Shown here: positions 39,101-52,110 of the stretch, piece after piece
Position numbering within the stretch: the stretch's first letter is position 1
Layout of the letters: every line of letters starts with the position of its first letter
Origin: Luscinia megarhynchos
Lineage: Eukaryota; Chordata; Aves; Passeriformes; Turdidae
Length of the DNA: 64,000 nt
Reading direction: 5' to 3'
Assembly: GCA_034336665.1 (NCBI GenBank)
Contig: CM067568.1
Coordinates: forward strand, 41,892,770 to 41,956,769
The notes under the pieces: model-generated
What the model was told of the DNA's origin: nothing
Seen by the model: the letters and a program-made list of their open reading frames with translations, nothing else
The model's database searches: none
Program-made: the position numbers and the translations under genes

Positions 39101-42100
39101 AAATCACATCAAGACTACAGTTTAGAAATACCAACTGGTTATCCAAACACTTGCAGAAGTTTTGCCATGCAAACAAGGATATCATTGGCACTTTTGAATA
39201 AAGTGCTGCTATGCTGGATAATAGTGGAGGGCAGCTACCTTCTTATTCCTTTTCCTTCTCTGAATTGCAAACCAGATGCAATCAACTCCTATATTAATTA
39301 TGGGGTGGATAAAGGAAAGAGACAAGCTTATACTGGAAATGGTTATCACAGCTGTGCCAAGAGGCACAAATAACTCTTGCTAGCTAGTAAGCAGCACTTT
39401 GTACTGCAAAAAACATTTAATTTCTTATAGACTTGTATAGTTAATTTAATAGGGTGGGGAAATTTTAAAGCTACCTAGTATTTCAGCTAGACAAGGTTTT
39501 ATAGGCAAGATTGAGAATAGTGTGTGCTAAACATTTTTTCTTCTGGTTGTGGGATTACTTCTCACTGATATTGTTTTGACTTGACCTGGCCAAAGTGCAG
39601 AATGTAAAGTAAGTCATTAGACATCTTCTATCATTGTGAAGTGCTTTCTTACTATAGGACCATGAAATAAATTGCTTTTCTGCTCCTGCTTTGCTCTTAG
39701 TCTTGGAATGCTTGACACTGAACTGTGTGATTAATAACTTCATAATTAACACTGATGTACTTAGGCAGCAAATTCTTTCTGCTTATGAATAGTGAGCCCA
39801 CAGAATATGCAGAAATATTTTGATACTGGAGTGTACGTGCACAAATCTGAGACCAGTAAACATAGTCAATTTGTAAAAAGTATTCCTCGTTCTGTGCAAT
39901 TATGAGATTTGATTCATGATATGCTCTTAGTTTTCTGTATTTAGATTGGAAATACTAAGAGGCACCTTTCTGAGATTATCTTTAAGAAAATTGCTACAAA
40001 CCTCATTAGCAACACAAGGGTCTGTTTCAAAAGAAAATAAGCCAGCATTCCACTTGAAGAGACTCTGCCTTCATCACCTTACCCCTCTTCAGAATTCTTC
40101 CCTAACTCATGCCTTCACAGCATCATTGCAATATAGATTGTTTAACATTTAGATTGTTTAAAGAGCTGTTTAGAGGAAATCTCAAAGAAAATGCACTTCC
40201 AGCTTTCACAATACAAGGAATTCATCCTGGATCAACTGCATTAAGTGCTGTTAGAGAAGTTAGAGATGGTTCACTTATTTCTAAAAGTATATAGACATTC
40301 ATAAAGACTACAACAACTTGAATTGCTATTTAGTACCAAAAGAGCATCACTGAAGATGTCATTACAATGGTAGTTGTTTGTGGGTTTCCTACTTGTTTTT
40401 AATTTGGCAATGCTTTTGAGAACTTTAAAGATGGTGTGCTATGGATTGACTTTGAATTATTCATTTAATTAGTCACTGTTCTTTCTAAGTAGTAGATCAT
40501 GTGACATATCTGCTATTTGGTTTTATGGTTAAAATAGGAAAGAGAATGATGACAAATAATCATTGTGAATAATATTGCATTGACTGAAAATGCTAAATAT
40601 TTGATTAAAATTTTAATGTGTACTTAAAAACAAAATTATTGAAATTCTTGTCACTACCACCACCAATTTCCATCCCTGTTTAATGATTTTCAGCTGCATT
40701 TAGTGTGGTTTGATCTGCAGTGTATCAGATAACATGAAACAGATAAATGTGCCATGTTCCTGTTATGTGAAATGGTACATTAACAAAACCTCCTACTAGA
40801 ATTCATCCTGAATCAAAAGCTTCATAACATTTCCACCAAAACCCAGCAGTTAATTTTTAATGCCTTGTATAACAGCTGGTACAACTTTACCTCACTGCAA
40901 ACCAATGTCATGTTTCACTTTTACTATTATCATAACGCTAATCTGTGAAAATATTTACAAGGCTTTTCACATTTCCTTAATACTCTGCTGTGCCAGCATT
41001 ATGTTCAATTTTGAAATATTCTGGATGATAATATATGACCTGATTTTTTTCCACTTACACAAAAGTCTCTTTATTTTGTGCTTCAGCACTAAGGGCACTA
41101 GTTCTCAATAGAGCAAGGCTTCACATTACAGTTTATTCTCAGAACTCACATCTGTGATGGAAAACATGCTTGTACATTTGCATACTCGTCACATCTGCAT
41201 ATATATGTATCTGGAGGAACATTTCAAGACTCTCTTAGGGAAATTTTTCACTTGCAAAACTTATTTCCTTCTGATGTAAGCATGGAAAAGTACCAGTGCA
41301 TGGGACTCTAGTAGCTCTGTTTGCAGTCTTCCTACAAAAAGTGTATTACAAGCATGAACTTTAATTCCAGGTTAAAATAGGGTTAAATTACATAGGGTTA
41401 AATTTTGGTGGAGCTGAGTTAGGCATATTTTTCTGTGGATGGTTGAGGCTGATTCCCACTGTTGTAGATTATTTTATCTTTTAAAGTTAGAGAAAAGTCA
41501 AGCAGCATAAAGGAGAATGAGGTTCCAATTTTATCCATATCTGGAATGATCAATTACAAATCTGTCTTCAAATCTATTTCAATAAAGAAAATTAATTTTT
41601 TGCAAGGAAAGAGAGCCAGGTTCTGTTCACTAAAGCTCTATGTATCTGTAAATATATAAACTCGGTCCCATAGAAGACTCCTTGGAGCTCTCCTTCCTCA
41701 TTTTGCAGACCTTAATCAGTTTGTCAGTGGACACATTCCTACTAGGACAACCTTGAAGGGAACCAGAAAAAAATGTTCAGAGCTATCTGATTTCAGATTT
41801 TTATTTTGTGGGGACATGAAATGTGGTCACAGGCAAATTCTGCTAATGCAGAAGAGTTCAGACTTTATGTCTGGGCTGAGAGGAGTTTGGATCCTCCTGT
41901 TCCAATGCCACAGCAAATGTCCAGGCTAACACCTTTAGTTTTAGAGGAGCACTGAGACTCAGTAGTGAAATGACCAGTGAGGAAAGGCCTTTCCAGAAGC
42001 CACATCATCCTTTAACTTGTACATTGTGCAACAGCAGGACCCCAGTTCAAAGCTGAAGGTTATTCCTTCCAAATGGACCTTTGGCAAGCATGGAGGTTGG

Positions 42101-43014
42101 ACTTCTCGACTTCTGGCCTTTCAAAGGAATACCTGGGGAAGATGAAGAGAGCAGGATTATGGAGTTCCTTACCAGATGAATTTATTAGCACTCTGGACTC
42201 AGCTAGAGAACACAGTGTGCTCTTGCTTGAAGGTGACCATGGAGTTCCTAGGAGTACTGTTGGAGTAGGAACTGGACAAAGATCTAGGGGAGTCCTGGGC
42301 TCAGATCAGCAGATTAGATTGCAAGTGATTTATGTTTTGAAATACATGCCCTGGGTAACCTTTACAAAAATCAGAATTTCTTCTAATTGTAGTTCTCAGT
42401 CTTCGCTGTGGGGTGCTATTTCCTTTTTCACATGCATTCTTCTTCAACTATTTGTCAAAAGGGTATAAACTTCATCAGAGGTTCCCTGTTTTTTTCCTGT
42501 GTCCTACTCATGGGATCAGGCTCCTGAAGACAGGGGTTGCCTGCTATGAATTATCAGGAATCATGGATTCGGTGCTTGTGTAGGGCTCAAAAAACCAAAT
42601 TCTCATCTATAAATGCTTCCATATTAATTTAATGAAAATTCTTGAATGTGATTCAAGGATCTTTCTGTTCTCTTTCCCCTCTATTCCTGCACACACACGA
42701 GAATATACATACACACCATCTCTCCTCAGACTCTATTTTGGGCAAGTAACTGCAGCTTTTCACTGGGAAGAGTAAAATGCCAGACAGAAAAAATTTACTT
42801 CAATTGAGTGATAGTAGAGTAAAACTGCAGTGAGTCAGAATCAGAAAGTACAGATTTGATGGACAAAGGCACACCAAATGAATGTTGTACATTGTATTTA
42901 GAGTGATTGCTCTCTAAAGAACTTGCTGTCAGAATTCTAGAAGAACTACAAATGGAGAAAACTCAGCAGAACAAGGAGAAAAGTATACAATTCATCATCA
43001 ATCCTTTATTACTG
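36131..43014. other. Gene-free spacer
   Basis: No gene is recognised. The 131-codon plus frame at 42073-42468 has no known domain and lacks a convincing 5' splice or initiation context. Short local duplications occur, such as two ATAGGGTTAAATT words at 41378-41405. The possible conserved element at 37050-37330 is listed separately. Confidence 0.6.
37050..37330. promoter_or_regulatory. Weak candidate conserved non-coding element
   Basis: This complex block has a run of homeodomain-like words: GGCTAATAGCTAAATTAAGC (37060-37081), GCTAATTATGGCTAATCAG (37192-37210) and CATAAATTTAATTGGCTGGC (37285-37305). There are no simple repeats. A minus-strand open frame begins inside it (37207-37395) but has no recognised similarity. 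Confidence 0.3.
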
Positions 43015-43195
43015 AATTTTCTAAAATATCTATATTATAATATATAATATAGATAATAATATATGTATATCATTCAGATTTTGATTATGCTATATACATT
43101 TCCCTTTTTTATAGCTTTTTAAGATTAAAAAAAAATCTTAAAAGAAATATTAAAGAAAATATATAATATTAAAGAAAAAATTACATTATGGAAAG
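43015..43195. repeat. AT-rich block with two hairpin-forming inverted repeats
   Basis: CTATATTAT (43030-43038) pairs with ATAATATAG (43044-43052) around a 5-nt loop. TTTTAAGATT (43117-43126) pairs with AATCTTAAAA (43134-43143) around a poly-A loop of 7. A duplicated ATATTAAAGAAAA word follows (43148-43181). This is low-complexity DNA that could extrude cruciforms. No transposon ends or target-site duplication are evident. Confidence 0.7.
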
Positions 43196-44029
43196 ACATA
43201 GCAAAATGGACCTCTGGCTGTTATTCTGAGATCCAGGACACACTCAATATGTGATTGGACAAACTCTGTAGTCATCTGGTGCTTCAATTTGTTTGCAAAG
43301 AATAGAGCAGAACCACATCCAAAAGAAGCATTAGGAGAATTCATTTTGCATTTATTGAGAGCCTTGAGATTCTGGTATGAATGGTTATGTCAGTTCAAAA
43401 TGTCATGATCCCAGTAAAAGGGAACACATTTTTAGAAGTTGATGGGAATTGTAATTATGCTTATTTATATAAGGAAAAAGCAACCACCTTCCAAAATTAA
43501 ATAATGTTCCTCAGGATATTTCCAGTTTAATATCTCCTCCTTTACCCATTCTTACCCTACAATAGTGCTGTATCTGTAATTTACATGTTCCAAAATGCTT
43601 CTACTGCCCTGTGGAGTTAGAACAGTGCTTGGTAAGGAAAAAACACTTGGTAAAATGGCAAAGTACCCAGTGAAGTGAAACAGAGGTTTTCTGTGCCTGC
43701 AATCTATCCCACCTTGTGGGAATATGTACCCAAAAAACCCCAAACCTCAAAAGTATAAAGGATAAGTAAAAAATAGCCACCCTAAAGAACTTCTCATCAC
43801 TGAACCTAAGGTCTGACAGCCTCTATCAACAGTGTCAGAAACTTACTTTCACAAGGTTTTGTATTAATCAGTGGCCGTTGATGTCATGAAAATATGATAA
43901 GTCAAACAAACTGGTCTGTGGTTGCTGGGGTGGGAGTTTGCTTCAGCTAGCATGAAAAGAATTAAAAATAGCAATAGGGATGTGGAGGAGGAAATTTGTT
44001 AGCTTGGACTTTCACCAGACATCAGCGTG
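43196..44029. other. Gene-free spacer
   Basis: Ordinary AT-rich sequence. The minus-strand open frame at 43552-43743 has no recognised similarity. I see nothing further. Confidence 0.6.
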
Positions 44030-44330
44030 AACTGCTGTGATTTCACCACTATCTTAACACTCGCCTTCCCATATCTGTGGCAGTCACAGCGGGGCTGCTT
44101 TTCTGCCTTCAGATTATAAACTTGTGCTCCAAGTCATCTACCAGCACCGTGGTTTACAATGTTTAAGAAAAGCAAATGCAAATGTTATGCCTTGTGTCCT
44201 TAATAATCTCCTGTTAATGTGCAGTGGAGCTCATTGCTGGGAGCTGTTATGGGTGAGCTGGGAACAGCTGTCTGGCCTTGCTCTGTCTTGAGGCTGCAGC
44301 CTGCAGGACCCAGGTGTGGTGTCTGAAGGA
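44030..44330. promoter_or_regulatory. Candidate conserved non-coding element with octamer site
   Basis: This GC-balanced block lies inside a frame-free interval (43744-44485). It contains a perfect POU octamer ATGCAAAT (44176-44183), a nearby ACAATG word (44156-44161, the reverse of the SOX core CATTGT), TTAATAATCTCC and CTGTTAATGTGC words, and an E-box-bearing GGAACAGCTGTCTGG (44260-44275). CpG is retained (CACTCGCC, CACAGCGGGG, CACCGTGG). POU, SOX and bHLH sites together are typical of neural or other developmental enhancers, but each motif is short and could be chance. Confidence 0.4.
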
Positions 44331-47019
44331 CTGTGAATTACACAGTCACAGGCAGGGTGTGAGTTAAAAGAGCTGCAGAAATTGCTCTTTTGCAACACTC
44401 AAGAGGATGTGAGGAAGTGCGAAGGTGTAAATTAAAGAAGTCTCCTATATTAACCTGCACCTCTGCCAAGTAAAATGAGCCAGCTTTAGACTCCTTCACA
44501 CTCACTTAGGCTCAATTGCACCCACTTACCACTGATCAACTCACACTTTCTTGACCAATGTAATAAATATGTGATGTACCCCTTGACAGAACAAAATACT
44601 TTCCTCAAAGGAGCAGTCAGCATCCACCAATTCCTGAGGCTGAACTTATTCATATGTAGTTTAAGAATGTGTGTTTTTTGCCTAAGACAAAAGGTGTGTT
44701 GTAAGAATACCCTGCCTGACACTTTCTAAAGCTCCTGTGCAGTGCATGCTGTGCTGGGTGGGGTGAGTTAATGTGTTGCCTCCAGTGAGGAGTGCCATCA
44801 TGATACGTGGTGTGTGTGAGGAAAACAGAGCCTGATGCTGGACTGAGATCAAGTCTGATTCATCTTATACTGCCAGTGACCAGAGGAGATATGTGACAGT
44901 CCTTCCCAGAGACATTTCTTTTTTGTAGGACAGCATCAGAAAGCAAACCTAATCTAACCAGGTAATTGCATTAGGCAGTGAGGGGCTTTCTGCTTTCATA
45001 CCAAAAACAGCCCCAGTGGGTTGTATTCATCCTCTAGCTTGACCTCAACAGTTTATTACAAAGAACATAAATCTGGCTCAGATAAATCTATTTCTGTTTT
45101 AAAATGAACAACACAGAAGAAAAGGGGAGTGAAGTTTCACGGGAGAGAAGGGGAGTGGAGTTTATGTTAGAGTTTTATTGATGTTCTGTAGGGATTTTTT
45201 TATAAGTATCTTTGTACTCAGATGAATACATGAAGGACAAAACATTGCCTTTTCTTTGTCAGGAAATAGGAACTGGTTTGTAAAACAGGCCCAGGGAAGA
45301 AGTGACAGCACTTGTACCCAATCTCGTCTTGAGGCTGACAACACTAAGCCTGTTTTACAAGTCTATCTCAGCTCCTCAGGGCATGGGTAATGCAACTTTA
45401 ATCACCCCTGTATGTGGTTTGGTCCCAAAGGTCTTTCTTAGTGCTTACATCTTATGCTTCTGAGGCACTTTGAAACTTCACTTGGTGCCAAACCCTGTTT
45501 CCAGGAAGAGAACCAGAGGGTTCCTTGGGAGATATTTGTAATATGCTGCAATAAACAAAACCATAAGGTGCAGGAACTACTTCAAGAAAGATGAATTAGT
45601 TAGTAGGATCTTCTGAGAAAAGTTCACATCTACTTCATTACCTTGCCTTTTATGTGTATGTAGATGACACTTCAAACTGTTCCACTTTTCCTTTCCCTCT
45701 CCCCTGTTTGCCTTGAAAGAGTGCACTTGTGCAAAAAGACTGTCATGGCATTTTCTCAGATGGGTTAGTCAGAAGCTATGAAAAATGACTTTCAAGAATG
45801 ACTTTCCATCCCTTAGCTCATGTAATTGCATAGTTCAGATGAATTAGTTTGAGTTGATGCTGACAGAGAAAAAGCAAAATCCAGTTCAGAAAGAAGACAG
45901 TGGGTGGCACTTAAATCCAACAGGAATTTCTCTAAGGAAATTGCACTTGGCAGGCTGTTTCCTGTACTCTACAGGACTGTGAATAAGGTGGTTGCCCGTT
46001 TTTAGGACAGCAATATTGAAATTAAGTAATTCTAGACACCTGCACTTCCCACGTCTCTGGAAAAACACAGGTGAAAAAGTGGGGCAGAGCAAATGTTAAA
46101 TAGGTTAAATTACTCCCTCTAAAACACAATAATGTATGCATCTATTGGTTTTTGCTACACTGGGTTATGGGCCCCTTTGTCTTTCCACACACAAACAGAA
46201 TGAGCAGAGGTTTAGTGCAATTGTGTTGGGACTTGCACCTCCACCTGATCACCTCTACTCTTTTACCTTTGCCTGGCTGAGGAACAGAAACTCATGGTTT
46301 GAATAGCTTAAAGGCAATTAGTAAAGCCCTGCACAAGCATTAAACGTTCACATTTTCCATGGAGATAAAAAAAAAAGTTACTGGCCTTTACCCAAACTCT
46401 TCTCCCCTGTTTGTCTTGTGGATTGGTCATTAAAATGTTATTTTAAACACCAGGCCTGAAAGGTGAAATGGTACAGAAATTACACACCCTTGCTGAAGAA
46501 CTCAGTGAGTCTATAATGATCCATCCCAGAAGTAATAAGCAGTTCCTGCTCTCATTTACCTGAGTATTCTTAACACTATTAAAATGATGTTTACTCTAAG
46601 AGGTATAAAAATAAAAAAAAATAGGGAAGCATGATCAGAATATAAGAAAGCAGAAAAGACTAAAGCAAAAAGAAAAAGATTTTAGGTGACTAAGATGTTC
46701 TGATTAATTATTTGTAAATGGAAAAATTTGTAAATTCAAAGAAGTCCTTCTGTATGGGGGAATTTTTAATACTTTTTTTCTTAAGGAAAAGCTCTTTAAA
46801 TGTCTTCTTTTAGGTTAATTTTTTATGTACCATGCTACTTTAGATTTATAACAAAATTCCTAATGACTCTTTCAGGAGGGGAGAAAGTGATGATGTGGGT
46901 AGGTTGCCGAAGAGGTGAGATTAAAAACAAAAGTAAGCCCTTCAAGGTGGTCAATAACTGAACACAAATGTAACATATTGTGATTAAAAACCTGTACAGA
47001 CCAAATTTAACTGTGCCTT
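44331..47019. other. Gene-free spacer
   Basis: No gene is supported. A short imperfect direct repeat of about 28 bp, with GGGGAGTGAAGTTT and GGGGAGTGGAGTTT words, lies at 45124-45165. The block 46300-46530 (GGCAATTAGTAAAGCCCTGC, GATTGGTCATTAAAATG, TCTATAATGATCCATCCC) sits in a stretch without open frames and has conserved-element texture, with weaker support than the elements listed separately. Confidence 0.55.
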
Positions 47020-47310
47020 AGCTAATTGGAGATACTGGGCTAAGCAGAAGTTAATCAAGATCAGACTCACCCACAAATCTTTAATTTGCTGGCTAGTGCT
47101 GTTGATTTAGCTGAAGAGCTCATTCAGCTGTAGGGACCAGGTGTGTCATGAAAATGCCGTGTGGGGGCTTTAAATGAAAATGAGCAGAAGCAGGACTTGA
47201 GGCTACTTCATTTTTCGTATTTCCAGCCTTTTCAGAGACCCATGAAGCTCTCTTGTGAAGCACATGTGCTGCCTAGGCTGATCTGAGTGTTTCAGCTCAG
47301 GGGAACAGTG
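47020..47310. promoter_or_regulatory. Candidate conserved non-coding element
   Basis: High-complexity sequence in a frame-free interval (46093-47440). It includes GCTAATTGGAGATACTGGGC (47021-47040), AAGTTAATCAAGATCAGAC, CTTTAATTTGCTGGCTAG, TTGATTTAGCTGAAGAGCTC and GGGGGCTTTAAATGAAAATGAGC. A CpG is kept in ATGCCGTG. The sequence is free of homopolymers and contrasts with the T-rich stretch immediately after it (47345-47400). The enhancer call is inference from texture. Confidence 0.38.
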
Positions 47311-50300
47311 ATATCCATCTAATATTCAATAAGATAATTTTATGCTTTTTTGTTTTTTTCAGTGTGTTTGTTTGTTTTATCAGATTTTTGCTTATTTTGT
47401 TTGAGATGTTTGAGAACTAAGCATTATCTGATGCCATTTAATGCTTAGAAACACTGATTTTATTTTTTTTTGTTCTGCTTTACTTTTCATTTCCACTTTC
47501 TCCTGCATGTTTATATTTTGCCTGGAACAGATGCATCTAAATCCAGGCATGTCAGGAAATGATGGAAGCTTTAAATCACTGAAAACATCATCATTGTTTT
47601 CAGAAGATTTCCAATTCAGAGGAAAAGATATACTAAAGACTGGGAAACTGAAAATGTGTTTAGAGATGCCTTATCTATAATAATACTGTTATGGTTTAGT
47701 TATTGATCTGTAAGATAACAAAAACTGTTTAATTTTAATTAAATGGATGTCTTAATAATTTCTTTGGAAAATAGAATATATCCTGTTGATTTTGCACAGT
47801 TAACTGATCTTAATTTGAAGGATATTTTTTTAGATGGCCAAGGAATGTGAACATTAAAAGAAAACAAATAAATATGGAAATTTAATTCAGGCGACGAGGT
47901 TTACAAGTTTTCCTTCTTATTGCTAAATAAATGTTAATGGAGACAAAACATAAAATTCATAGGTTGGTAGGTTTTTTTCAATATTTTCATTTTTCTTAGT
48001 GATTTATATATGGAGGGTCCTTATTAAAAAAAAAAATCTCGATTTCAGTATTTCCCCTGCAAAATTATTTTTGTGAGCTGGCAGAAGTTCAAGACTGCCA
48101 TCTAACTTTAGAATTTTTAATTAAAAGGCACAGGTTTTTGTGAGTAAGTAAAGGGCCCCAGAGTTTGCCATGAACATGGTTACTTAATTTTTGGGGCAAG
48201 ACATGCAAATTTATTACCTGTGAAGCCCTGTAACAGATTCTATTTTTTCAGTAGTTTTGGATCCTGTCTCCTTTTCAAATAGACCTAAATTTTTTAAGCT
48301 GTAAAAATATGTTGTTTTTCTACATTTTCATCATGACCTCCTGATGCTAACTTTTTTTATATAAGACAAATTGAGAGATAGTGAGAATAGCAGTTAACTT
48401 CTCCATATGTCATTTGTCACCAAGAAGATAGGATAGAGCTAAACACTCCTACACATTCTTTGGTCATGCTGGACTGCTGTACTATGGCCTATATCTTTTT
48501 CAAGTGTTGAAAGTAACTTACATACTTTAGATACTGGAAGTGTATATAACTCATACTTGGAACTTTCAGAGAAAAATCAGTGATGTGGCCATTTTTAACA
48601 AAAAAAGCTTTGACAACTTTGCTCTTATATCATCACTATTATCTTCACTTTAACTGAAACAGCATTCGGATTAAGTCATAAGGAAATAGGCAGCTGAAGT
48701 ATTTTCTTGTTATGAGTCATCCTGAAGATTTGTCTCAATTAGTGTCTTGTCTCCAACTTGCAGAGAATGTAAGAACTGGTCAAAGATATGTCATCTTTAA
48801 ACAGTAGCCACCTTTGCCATTTCATGAGTTAGCAGCTTTTGAACTTTGCTATCCCAACTTCCTTAGCTTGATCCAGTAAGGAGTCAGTCAGCAAGGAATG
48901 GTAACTTCAGTCATTTATAAATTCAAATATCTGTAATTTGCTTTTTTAGGGCTACTGCCTGTATTCTGTATTTTGCTTTGTTTAGCTACCTTCTCTTAAT
49001 GTTGCATTAGGAGATAATCCCACTTTCAGAAATATGGTTTTTAAGACAGTTCTCAGCTGGAAAACCTCCTCATATGCATAAATTGTGAAAGATTTATTGT
49101 AAGAAAATGTCCCACCTTTATATTCTCTATTGATTCTTTAAAAAATAATTCATAATTCTGCAGTTAATTTCATCATTAATTTCTAGTGAAGCATTTAAAT
49201 TCAGCAGAGAAATCCAGATAAGAAAAGGCTTTTGTTCATAAAATATTTTAAAATATATAATTATTTCATTCTTGCTTCCTAATCCTATAATTTCCTCATC
49301 CTCAGGAGTCTACAGTGAAATAATTATGTGTCAGTTGTAGCACAGACATTTTTCTTCTACTTTTAATTTGAAAAAAGCAAGTAGTGTTTGCTGCTTACTA
49401 TCTGAAATAGGTGCAGGAAGAAAACTTAAGTCAGTATTAAGCTTAAAGTAAGTTTAACAAGAAACGAAAGACAAGAGGGATATGGTTTCAGTTGAGCCCA
49501 CAATATAAATGGAAAAATAGAGACAGTATTGCTTTCAGAAAAACAAAACAAAGCAAGGAAAAGCATGGTTTGAGAAGGCTACCTTTTTGTAGTGAAATAA
49601 ATGAAATAGTGAGAAACAACTCTGAGTTTCTAACTACACATTCAACCTCTAATTTGGGAAAGAAAAACCGATTTGCATGCACATTAAAGGTGATTCTTTG
49701 CACAGTGTTACAGGAGTGTGTACTTGGTCCTCTGAATTCAGCTCTTATCTGTTTGAAGGTGTTCTACATGATCACAGGCAGCTCCTTTCTTCTCTTTCTT
49801 AGCCTGGAGGTGACTAACACCACCATAGACATGCTCTTTAAAGCAGCAGATGCATCAGATTAGCTCAGTTTAGCCACCTAGATTTCCTCCATAGTTAGTG
49901 AAAAGAGATAGATATCTCCAGAAGCAATTAATTCCATTTACCTTTGAAACCCTCCTAATGTGGAAATAGTCACAGACTTATTTCTTAAAGCAGAACTGTA
50001 CTCCATATCTTGAAACAAAATTTAGGTGCATGTACCTTGCCAGTACAGGCTGAACGCCTCAATGGTGTGCATGGACCTCAGGCTGATAAGTGCTAATTTT
50101 GAAAACCTTTCTTTTCATTCAAAAGTTGTAGCAGAGAAAAAAAACTTGATGGGTGTTTCCCTCTCCCCCTCACCTTGTAAAATGAGAAAAACGAACCCTT
50201 TGACCATATTAAAGCTCCTTTAAAATACAAAAATAATTCTAAAAAACAGTTACTGACATGCAAAATCTTGTCCAAAAGAGTATTTTAGTGACATTCTGCT

Positions 50301-51700
50301 TGCAAACTAAAAAGCTATTAAAAATAGATACTTCACCTATTGCACTGCCAAGTTTGCACTTTTTTCAGAAGCTACTGTCAAGTCTGTCAAATGGAAACTA
50401 ATTGACAATCCAAAAGAAAATGCTGAATGACTCCTTTGTAACCTCTTCCCTCCAGAAACCTGAAGGATCTAGCAAGATTTTGAAATCTGAAACCATTACC
50501 TGTATTCTGATGGCATTTGGTCATGTAGACACTTTCTCAGTTCTAGTCAACTGTCTAACTACAGGATTTTCACCCAGAATAGAAAAATAATTTTGATGAA
50601 AATTTGATAAAGTCAAAAGAAAAATTATCAAGTATTGGATCTCCTTTGTTTATACAAAAATTTGATTATGCTTCTTTTGTGCTGTAGTCAATGAATTCTG
50701 GATTCCAGATCTGGCTGACTTTTTTGGACTACACAACATCCTGTGGTACAACAAGAACACTACCATTCCCTCAGTTTCCGTTGGACAGCCCAAAATTACC
50801 AAAATAAAAATTTGGCCTGTCTTTGTTAATGCTAAAAAAACCCCAAAAACTAAGCCCAAAGAACAAACAAACTAAAAACCAAAACAGAACTCCCCCACGG
50901 CTTATGACTAGCAACGTAGTCCTGACTTCTGTTCTCTTTAACTTGTCATATACACATTGGAGTGCTGGTGGACTACTGAAAATCCAAGAATTGAGGAGTG
51001 GAGTGGAAGGATCCAAGAGTGGAGACTGATTCAGGTTTCTGACTTGATGAAATTTTATCCCAGAATGTTTTGGTAGCAATGGAAAAAAAAATGCAGATTT
51101 TTGCAGTTACTGCCTTTATTACATAAACCATCTAGTAAAAGCTAAGAAAGAGACAATTTCAGGCAGAAGTGAGATTTTTGGCTATGATGGAAAAAGAAGT
51201 AAGAAAAGCAGTAGGTGAAAGGCTTGATTTGCCAGTTAATTTCAAAAATTGCCGTTCCAAAGAAATCATGTTGTCTGTAAATCATCCACATCCTCACCAT
51301 GAAACATCAGGGAATGATGTCCATCTTTTAACTACTGCATTTCAGCTGAGAGCCTGAAAAGGGCTTCACAAATAATGGACTACATTTTCATAGTCTGAAA
51401 GGACATAATTTAAAATCCATTAAGAAATCAATTTTTGCTCCTTTGTACAGTAAAAAACCCAACCTGCTAATCTAAGGGAATCCACCTGAGTTAGCAAGAC
51501 CTTTCCAGTGCAAGGAGGCATGAGCAGTATTATCCTGCTTGTGACTTATTATTTGAGCTAAATGCTTGACACACCTAGAAGAAATGTAAAAAATGTAAAT
51601 GAAAATAACCAGATACTGTACTGTTTAAATTCGGTTTTCCTCTCTGATAGCTTAAAAGAATTTCTATAGCAAAAAGTTCAATTTAATCTTTGCTATATAA
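47311..51700. other. Gene-free spacer
   Basis: AT-rich sequence with poly-T at 47345-47400. The 123-codon plus frame at 49492-49863 and the 102-codon minus frame at 50771-51079 match nothing I know, and the latter crosses an A/C-rich tract. The segment 48105-48260 includes a perfect octamer ATGCAAAT (48203-48210) and TAATTTTTGGGGCAAG, and may be a small conserved element. Confidence 0.6.
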
Positions 51701-51741
51701 TACTACTACTACGACTAATAACAATAATAATAATAATAATT
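51701..51741. repeat. Trinucleotide microsatellite (TAC)n/(AAT)n
   Basis: An imperfect TAC block (51701-51718) passes into about seven AAT units (51719-51741). It is a simple repeat with likely length polymorphism. Confidence 0.85.
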
Positions 51742-51789
51742 TCAGATGCTACATGTCAGCTATTTCTCTATGGCTTGACAGTATTTTTT

Positions 51790-52110
51790 TTCCACATTGT
51801 TTTCAGCTTCTGTGATGTTCTGTTCAGCATTTGATACCAACCATTTTTGCTATGAATTAAAAATGCTAAGTGTCATAATGGAGCTGATGTTAAAACCTTC
51901 AGTCTCAGAGCCAGACTAACATGAGCCTGGTCCTGTTTATCAGCAAAATCTTTTGTTGTCGACTGTTTCAAATGCCAGAGCTCTTTTAAATGCCACTAAC
52001 ATTGCCAAAGCCTCATTTAAACATGTATTAGCAAGGTAATCCTTCAATCATAAACTTGCCACTAAGACATGAAGGGGATGATTACTGACATTCTGTGCCC
52101 TTTTCAGAAC
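51790..52110. promoter_or_regulatory. Candidate conserved non-coding element
   Basis: A 300-bp block of complex sequence lies inside a frame-free interval (51358-52948). Words include GAATTAAAAATGCTAAGTG, CATAATGGAGCTGATG, TTTGTTGTCGACTG (a SalI-like GTCGAC with CpG), AAGGTAATCCTTCAATC and GGGGATGATTACTGAC. The TGATTAC/GTAATC type sites suit paired-class or OTX-like homeodomains. Simple repeats are absent. The call rests on texture only. Confidence 0.38.

Noticed and set aside
42073..42468. 131-codon plus open frame
   Set aside because: The peptide matches nothing recognised, and there is no good acceptor before it. The internal GT sites are ordinary.
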